A DNA stretch of 8,591 nt from an uncultured Eubacteriales bacterium (GTDB lineage: Bacteria; Bacillota; Clostridia; Oscillospirales; Oscillospiraceae): NCBI GenBank assembly GCA_900554705.1, contig USIH01000094.1:1-8591 (forward strand). Direction: 5' to 3'. A program made the position numbers and the translations under genes. Below, one piece after another: positions 5,685 to 8,591 of the stretch (position 1 is the first letter of the stretch; each line of letters starts with the position of its first letter). The notes beneath the pieces were generated by a model. That model made no database searches. It was not told the DNA's origin and saw only the letters and a program-made list of their open reading frames with translations.

Positions 5685-5706
5685 GGGGACCGGGTTTCCG
5701 GTCCCC
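5685..5706 (+). promoter_or_regulatory. Strong stem-loop just upstream of a ribosome binding site
   Basis: GGGGACCGG (5685-5693), loop GTTT, CCGGTCCCC (5698-5706) form a perfect nine-pair GC-rich hairpin. It is followed by an A-rich stretch and then AAAGGAG (5718-5724) for the gene at 5732. No T run follows on this strand, so rho-independent termination is unlikely. A message-stabilising or translation-insulating 5' hairpin, or the closing stem of the structured element, fits better. Confidence 0.6.
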
Positions 5707-5731
5707 AGACGAAAATAAAAGGAGCGGGACA

Positions 5732-5941
5732 ATGAGAAACATGTTTGGAGCCGCAGAAACGCGAGAAAGCGGAGCCTACGGATACATACGGAATCCGCAG
5801 CGCGCAACAAAGGGACTTTGCTACAATGTGCGCTGCTCGGAACGGAACAATTACAAGGGCGCATGGAGCTGCACAAACTGCTATCTGTGCGTCGGGCGGA
5901 AATTAGCCCGCCAGTCTCGGCGGGAAGTTATAACGATCTGA
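5732..5941 (+). CDS. 69-residue Cys-rich hypothetical protein
   Basis: A small basic protein with cysteines C30, C35, C47, C50 and C53 (LCYNVRC, then SCTNCYLC), enough for one zinc knuckle. The N-terminus is unremarkable and the C-terminus basic (GRKLARQSRREV). AAAGGAG at 5718-5724, seven bases before the ATG, is a good ribosome binding site. It is the first gene after the hairpin-dense gap and 13 bases before the next gene. Its 3' end contains a six-pair hairpin (CCCGCC 5907-5912 with GGCGGG 5919-5924). I do not recognise the family. Confidence 0.68.
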   Translation: MRNMFGAAETRESGAYGYIRNPQRATKGLCYNVRCSERNNYKGAWSCTNCYLCVGRKLARQSRREVITI

Positions 5942-5954
5942 AAGGGGCATCAAT

Positions 5955-6302
5955 ATGGCAAAAATCATGGAGCTGTTTTATGGCGAGCTGGGGCAATTTC
6001 AAACAGCGATGGAAGATGAAAAGTGGGAGGTTGATTTCCGGGGCGAGAAATACCCGCCGCGTATCACAATGGACCAGCTGACACCGCCGCTGTTTGAAAT
6101 CACGGAGGACGGACCGCAGCGAGAGCCGCCAGCCTGCATACAGGTGATCGGGACGCCGGATCTGCGCGTTATCACGACTGGCAAGCTCCAGATCAGCAAG
6201 AAAGAACTGAACCGCTACGTGAACACCGCTGAAAAGCTGTTGCTGCTCTATCTGCACGGCTTTATGCAGGAACAAAAGGAACTGGAGGCGGAGAAGGGAT
6301 GA
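5955..6302 (+). CDS. Conserved hypothetical phage protein
   Basis: A 115-residue soluble, acidic protein. The first half (MELFYGELGQFQTAMEDEKW) looks helical, the middle is strand-like with prolines (YPPRITMDQLTPPLFEI), and the end is a long amphipathic helix at about 81-113 (SKKELNRYVNTAEKLLLLYL). No catalytic or metal-binding motif is visible and there is only one cysteine. AAAGGGG at 5940-5946 is eight bases before the ATG. The stop overlaps the next start as ATGA (6299-6302), indicating coupled translation. I do not recognise a function. Confidence 0.75.
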   Translation: MAKIMELFYGELGQFQTAMEDEKWEVDFRGEKYPPRITMDQLTPPLFEITEDGPQREPPACIQVIGTPDLRVITTGKLQISKKELNRYVNTAEKLLLLYLHGFMQEQKELEAEKG

Positions 6303-6490
6303 ATTTTGCGCAGAGGCTCAAGGAGACGTTACAGACAGGTCTGGATATAGGCTTTAAGGCAGGCGTACAGAAGGGCTGCGATCTATGGATGGCGGCGCTT
6401 GCGCAGGAGGGCTTCGGCGCTGAACGCATGATTCGAATGTATGAGCGCGTGGAGGCGATCAACAACGAACTGGGAATTGCGTGGATGTGA
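6299..6490 (+). CDS. N-terminal part of a phage protein interrupted by in-frame TGA
   Basis: A 63-residue frame starting MNFAQRLKETLQTGLDIGFK and ending NNELGIAWM at TGA 6488-6490. The N-terminus is helical and resembles a family of roughly 110-residue clostridial phage proteins that begin MNFA-x-RLKETL. GGAGG at 6284-6288 precedes the ATG by ten bases, and the start overlaps the previous stop (ATGA). The same frame stays open after the TGA for 44 codons with family-like sequence, ending in an ATGA overlap with the next gene. This looks like the first part of a gene split by a nonsense change, or one read through at low level, rather than a naturally short gene. Confidence 0.72.
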   Translation: MNFAQRLKETLQTGLDIGFKAGVQKGCDLWMAALAQEGFGAERMIRMYERVEAINNELGIAWM

Positions 6491-6625
6491 GAGCCGGAGT
6501 CTGACTACGCGCAGGAGCAGCTGGACCGGATTCTGGAGCCGGTCTGCGGGGACCGTTTCACGCCATTTCGCGACCGAAATCCGGATGTCAAGCAGTTTAA
6601 CTATAAAAGGAGGGAACGAAAATGA
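6491..6625 (+). pseudogene. In-frame 3' continuation of the 6299 gene after TGA
   Basis: Directly after TGA 6488-6490 the same frame continues without a stop: EPESDYAQEQLDRILEPVCG and 24 more residues, closing FNYKRRERK and TGA 6623-6625. The segment (ESDYAQEQLDRIL) looks like the second half of the MNFA family. Its stop overlaps the next start as ATGA, the same junction form used through this operon. No good internal start with a ribosome binding site is evident. Together with 6299-6490 it would make a 108-codon gene. Interpretation: a broken gene, a sequencing error, or programmed readthrough. Confidence 0.6.
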
Positions 6626-7218
6626 GTGAGAAAAACAAGCGAGCTGAGGAACTTCTGTTTGGCAAGGAGCGCATGACATTCGCAGAGATCATGCAATCAA
6701 TGGAGGCATGTGCAAAGATCAACTGCGAAAAGTGCGCACTTAACGCGATCATTGACGGATGGAGTCAGGCGGACTTACCAGACTGTAGCACGGCCCTGAT
6801 GAAAAACGCGTCAGACACGCTGCTGGAGTATTACAACAAACTCCGAACACCAGAACCGACGGTCAACGCAGAGGCGGAGGAACGCCACGAAGAATGTAGC
6901 AGCAAGGTCGAGGGTTATCTGGATACCTGCCCGGTCTGCCCGAACTGCAATTACATATTCGACGAGTTTAGTATAAGCGAGGAAGGATACATACAGCATT
7001 TCCCGTTCGGCAGTGAGGACAGGCTCGACCTGAAAAAAAGCGAAATGAAAGTTAATCCAACAAAATGCCCGAAATGCGGGATGCGGATCACGGGGATCAG
7101 ATGGACGACGGAAGATACCGTCGGAGGAAGATTTGGGTATTTTTTCAGCCGCGCGCAAAGAGGAGCTGTGCAGAAAGGAAAGCAGCGAAGAAAACAGGAA
7201 GGTTTGGCGCTGGGATGA
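6622..7218 (+). CDS. Phage protein with multiple CxxC zinc motifs
   Basis: A 198-residue protein. The N-terminal helical part (RAEELLFGKERMTFAEIMQS) leads to C30, C35-EK-C38 and C55 in a first metal-like cluster. A linker with PEPTVNAEAEE follows. The second half has C103-PV-C106-PN-C109-N and C149-PK-C152-GMRI, a typical zinc ribbon split by a beta segment. From residue 161 onward the tail becomes arginine/lysine-rich and unlike the rest (RAQRGAVQKGKQRRKQEG), running 86 bases into the next gene, so the natural C-terminus may have been lost to a frameshift. AAAGGAGG at 6606-6613 is eight bases from the ATG, in an ATGA overlap. Family and function unknown. Confidence 0.75.
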   Translation: MSEKNKRAEELLFGKERMTFAEIMQSMEACAKINCEKCALNAIIDGWSQADLPDCSTALMKNASDTLLEYYNKLRTPEPTVNAEAEERHEECSSKVEGYLDTCPVCPNCNYIFDEFSISEEGYIQHFPFGSEDRLDLKKSEMKVNPTKCPKCGMRITGIRWTTEDTVGGRFGYFFSRAQRGAVQKGKQRRKQEGLALG

Positions 7219-7363
7219 TATCTTTCGGGTATTTCGCTGCCCAGTTTGCGGTCGACCGGAAAAGCCGCCGATGAAGCTGCGGACAAAAAGCGGCGTGGAG
7301 TACGTCCTGCCGCAGAAGTGCGGTTATTGCGGCGCCCAGATGGAAGGAGTTGAAGCAAAATGA
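7133..7363 (+). CDS. Small zinc-ribbon-like protein, probable TTG start
   Basis: A 76-residue frame with a clear four-cysteine ribbon: FRC36-PV-C39-GRPEKPPMKLRTKSG, then C63-GY-C66-GAQMEG. The segment WRWDDIFRVFRCPVCG (25-40) looks like a genuine protein core. The only early start I see in this frame is TTG 7133, with GGAGG at 7123-7127 five bases upstream; the region before it is still inside the previous gene. The 86-base overlap is much longer than the 4-26 bases seen elsewhere. The true start may therefore differ, or a frameshift may separate two originally non-overlapping genes. The stop overlaps the next ATG (ATGA). Zinc binding is inferred. Confidence 0.65.
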   Translation: MGIFSAARKEELCRKESSEENRKVWRWDDIFRVFRCPVCGRPEKPPMKLRTKSGVEYVLPQKCGYCGAQMEGVEAK

Positions 7364-7566
7364 TCATTGATATTCTGGAGCTTGCGGCGGTGCTGGAATG
7401 GCTGGCATTGGGAGCGCTGATGTTTTTCAAGCTGCGCAGCCTGAACCGCCGCGCGGATAAGGTCATGAAAGAGATTGAAAGTGCTATTACGCCGAACGAA
7501 TTACGGGAGGCTTTCGGGAAAGAGCCAATACAGGAGAACATTAAGTATTTGGACGCTGATCGCTGA
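7360..7566 (+). CDS. Small single-pass membrane protein
   Basis: A 68-residue protein with one hydrophobic segment at about residues 3-23 (IDILELAAVLEWLALGALMF) followed at once by positive residues (KLRSLNRRADK). The C-terminal part would therefore lie in the cytoplasm. That tail is helical and charged (MKEIESAITPNELREAFGKE). There is no lipobox or cysteine. The two acidic residues inside the hydrophobic stretch are unusual and could support self-association. AAGGAG at 7344-7349 is ten bases before the ATG, which overlaps the preceding stop as ATGA. A single segment makes it unlike common two-pass holins. Role unknown. Confidence 0.7.
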   Translation: MIIDILELAAVLEWLALGALMFFKLRSLNRRADKVMKEIESAITPNELREAFGKEPIQENIKYLDADR

Positions 7567-7571
7567 ACGCA

Positions 7572-7590
7572 TGGGCGGAACTTCCGCCCA
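7572..7590. other. Stem-loop between the membrane protein and Rep-like genes
   Basis: TGGGCGG (7572-7578), loop AACTT, CCGCCCA (7584-7590) form a perfect seven-pair hairpin in the 63-base gap between genes, followed by a small CGCT/AGCG hairpin (7591-7601). No T tract follows. It could regulate translation of the Rep-like gene or mark a binding site for it. A weak terminator is less likely. Confidence 0.55.
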
Positions 7591-7629
7591 CGCTTTGAGC
7601 GGGCAGAAAATGGGGAAGGGGCGGACAGC

Positions 7630-8394
7630 ATGGCAACGAGGCACAAGCGGCGGAAGTTTTCCGGCTGCGTCTGCGAGCAGATCGTATATACGGTATCGAG
7701 CGGCGCAGGCTTAAGGGCCAGCAAGCCGAAAAAGCCGCGCTTTCAGACGGAGTCGGAACGCGAAGAATTTAATCAAAAGATCTCCGCGGCGAAGTTTGCC
7801 GCGCTCGTCAATGCAAACTTCGGACCGACGAGCTTTTACTCTACCCTCACGCTAGGTGCAGACAATGAGGTACATACCGCGCAGGAGATGCGCAGAATCC
7901 GGGATAATTATTACCGGCGACTGCTCTACCGTTATCCAGAGGCAAAGCTTGTGATTGTATACGGGCAGGGCAAGTCGACAAACCGTTTTCACCTGCACAT
8001 GATCACAGACGGCATTCCGGTCGATGAGATCGGAAGGCTATGGGGACTCGGCAGCGTGATTGACTGCAAACCGCTGAGAAAGCACAACTATTATGTAAAC
8101 CAGAACGGCGACAAGGTGGACCATGGGCAGGACTACACAGCGCTGGCGAATTACCTGCACGGACACTGGCGCAAGGAGTTTGGCGGGCATCGCTGGAAAG
8201 CAAGCCGGAACTGCGTCCGCCCAGAGCCGGAACCGGCGACTGAGGCAGTGCGGGAGTACAGCCCGCAGCGACCGCCGGTTGCGCCGCGCGGGTACATTCT
8301 CGTCGAGGCGAGAGCCACGCAATACGGATTCCTATATTTTAAATATGTATGGGACCCCAAAAAAGAAGTACGCAAGCGACCGGGAGCCGCTTAA
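7630..8394 (+). CDS. HUH-type rolling-circle Rep-like protein
   Basis: A 254-residue protein with the hallmarks of HUH replication/relaxase-like proteins. Motif 1 is FYSTLTL at 69-75. The metal-binding motif is FHLHM at 120-124, with histidines 121 and 123. A tyrosine-containing helix DYTALANYLHGHW lies at 168-180, where Y175 or Y169 could be the nicking residue. The N-terminus is basic (ATRHKRRKF) with C13 and C15. A C-terminal region (YSPQRPPVAPRGYILVEARA, 210-229) is typical of the clostridial phage members. Such proteins nick and join single-stranded DNA; in tailed phages the role is unproven. The start at ATG 7630 has a weak purine-rich site (GGGAAGGGG at about 7613-7621). It is the last full gene before the late activator. 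Confidence 0.82.
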   Translation: MATRHKRRKFSGCVCEQIVYTVSSGAGLRASKPKKPRFQTESEREEFNQKISAAKFAALVNANFGPTSFYSTLTLGADNEVHTAQEMRRIRDNYYRRLLYRYPEAKLVIVYGQGKSTNRFHLHMITDGIPVDEIGRLWGLGSVIDCKPLRKHNYYVNQNGDKVDHGQDYTALANYLHGHWRKEFGGHRWKASRNCVRPEPEPATEAVREYSPQRPPVAPRGYILVEARATQYGFLYFKYVWDPKKEVRKRPGAA

Positions 8395-8397
8395 TTT

Positions 8398-8422
8398 AGC
8401 CCTTGTAAATGTGTAGGGTTTT
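8398..8422 (+). terminator. Possible weak terminator/attenuator after the Rep-like gene
   Basis: AGCCCT (8398-8403) can pair with AGGGTT (8415-8420), using one G-U pair, around an 11-base loop and ending in TTTT (8419-8422). The stem is short and the T run brief, so termination would be partial at best. It sits in the 56-base gap before the late activator gene. Confidence 0.25.
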
Positions 8423-8450
8423 AGAACGAAACACGGAAGGAGTTGAGCAA

Positions 8451-8591
8451 GTGTCAAAACCTCGTTACTGGTGGTACGGGAATGTCTGCCGCACCATCGG
8501 CGCATTCCCGAAACTGGACCAACAGGTTCGGGACATGAGCCGTCAAAAGACAACGCCGGGCTATTCTTCGCAGCCAGGTGGGCGCTCTTCC
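8451..8591 (+). CDS. RinA/ArpU-like phage late transcription activator, N-terminal fragment
   Basis: A frame open to the window end (47 codons seen) beginning with GTG and reading MSKPRYWWYGNVCRTIGAFP and so on to PGGRSS. The order of a tyrosine/tryptophan-rich start, a xxFPxL helix, and TPG...PGG resembles the N-termini of RinA/ArpU-type proteins. These switch on packaging and structural genes in Firmicute phages and carry a sigma-factor-like helix-turn-helix further on, outside this window. GGAAGGAG at 8435-8442 is eight bases before the GTG. Position at the end of the early operon fits this role. The family call is moderate because the DNA-binding part is not visible. Confidence 0.65.
   Translation, partial: MSKPRYWWYGNVCRTIGAFPKLDQQVRDMSRQKTTPGYSSQPGGRSS

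Larger units (their letters stand above)
5359..5731. ncRNA. Hairpin-dense intergenic element, candidate structured RNA or DNA site
   Basis: No convincing gene lies here: frames open across it are arginine-rich, lack ribosome binding sites and resemble nothing known. Instead many stems can be read directly: AGCCGGGG 5370-5377 with CCCCGGCT 5444-5451, extended by GCAA 5364-5367 with TTGC 5452-5455; CCGCC 5416-5420 with GGCGG 5428-5432; a perfect ten-pair stem 5459-5468 with 5479-5488; AAAGCG 5496-5501 with CGCTTT 5513-5518; CGCCGG 5535-5540 with CCGGCG 5553-5558; CATCGCATGA 5560-5569 with TCATGCG-G-ATG 5631-5641, enclosing a nested stem at 5585-5610; TGCA/GTGA 5657-5668 with TCAC/TGCA 5676-5683; and a perfect nine-pair stem 5685-5693 with 5698-5706. 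The stems tile almost the whole gap. I read it as a structured RNA of about 350 bases, probably part of the early message. A replication or packaging DNA site is the alternative. I do not recognise the class. Confidence 0.55.

Noticed and set aside
5685..5706. Rho-independent terminator
   Set aside because: The stem is strong, but no T run follows on the + strand, and a ribosome binding site for the next gene comes directly after.
5452..5718. 88-codon + strand frame through the hairpin-rich gap
   Set aside because: Arginine/proline-rich, no ribosome binding site, no family resemblance. It reads straight through strong palindromes, as expected of chance GC-rich frames.
6299..6625. TGA read as tryptophan through an alternative genetic code
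   Set aside because: Most other genes in the window end at TGA in precise ATGA overlaps, so TGA is a working stop codon here.
6441..6629. 62-codon + strand frame spanning the TGA of the split gene
   Set aside because: Sequence is serine/arginine-rich and unlike phage proteins, while the other frame continues with family-like sequence on both sides of the TGA.
6951..7724. Long minus-strand frame of 257 codons
   Set aside because: It lies opposite three + strand genes with cysteine motifs and ribosome binding sites. Its product is serine/arginine-rich low-complexity sequence without a recognisable family.
1..8591. tRNA genes, CRISPR arrays, insertion sequences
   Set aside because: I saw no cloverleaf with a TTC-type arm, no regularly spaced repeats, and no transposase with flanking inverted repeats.

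Overview
This window looks like the early (replication/accessory) operon of a temperate siphophage or prophage of a Clostridia-type Firmicute, probably a gut Oscillospiraceae/Lachnospiraceae relative. That assignment is inference. It rests on strong Shine-Dalgarno sites (AAGGAGG/GGAGG) before nearly every gene, a moderately GC-rich composition, and many small families typical of such prophages: DUF551, DUF1064, MRLIDADA-type proteins, MERLT/AAYED-type proteins, a phage beta-sandwich lipoprotein, an HUH Rep-like protein and a RinA/ArpU-like late activator. All convincing genes are on the + strand. No integrase, portal, terminase, tRNA or CRISPR array is visible.

Layout. 1-45 is the tail of an upstream gene. 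62-1204 is a PAPS-reductase-like (adenine nucleotide alpha-hydrolase) protein rich in cysteines. 1201-3088 is a chain of small proteins, many with cysteine pairs, joined by ATGA or longer overlaps. 3085-3468 is a small lipoprotein. 3482-4737 holds five more small proteins, including two tandem MR(L/P)(I/V)DADA paralogues. 4734-5168 is a DUF1064 nuclease-like protein, and 5170-5358 is a small Cys4 protein. 5359-5731 has no convincing gene but is packed with perfect or near-perfect stem-loops. It is the best candidate here for something undescribed: a structured RNA, a leader, or a replication or packaging site. 5732-7566 is a second run of small genes, one split by an in-frame TGA (6299-6625). 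7630-8394 encodes an HUH-type Rep-like protein. 8451 to the window end is the N-terminus of a RinA/ArpU-like transcriptional activator, the usual gateway to the packaging and late genes.

How it fits together. The genes are so tightly overlapped that most must be translated from one or a few polycistronic early messages. The nuclease-like protein and the HUH protein would act on phage DNA. The PAPS-reductase-like protein may act in nucleotide or sulfur chemistry or in gene regulation. The many small Zn-ribbon-like proteins are probably host-takeover or accessory factors of unknown role. The lipoprotein is probably exported to the cell surface. Several gene junctions carry near-identical Shine-Dalgarno/start sequences, which suggests the small genes are shuffled as cassettes.
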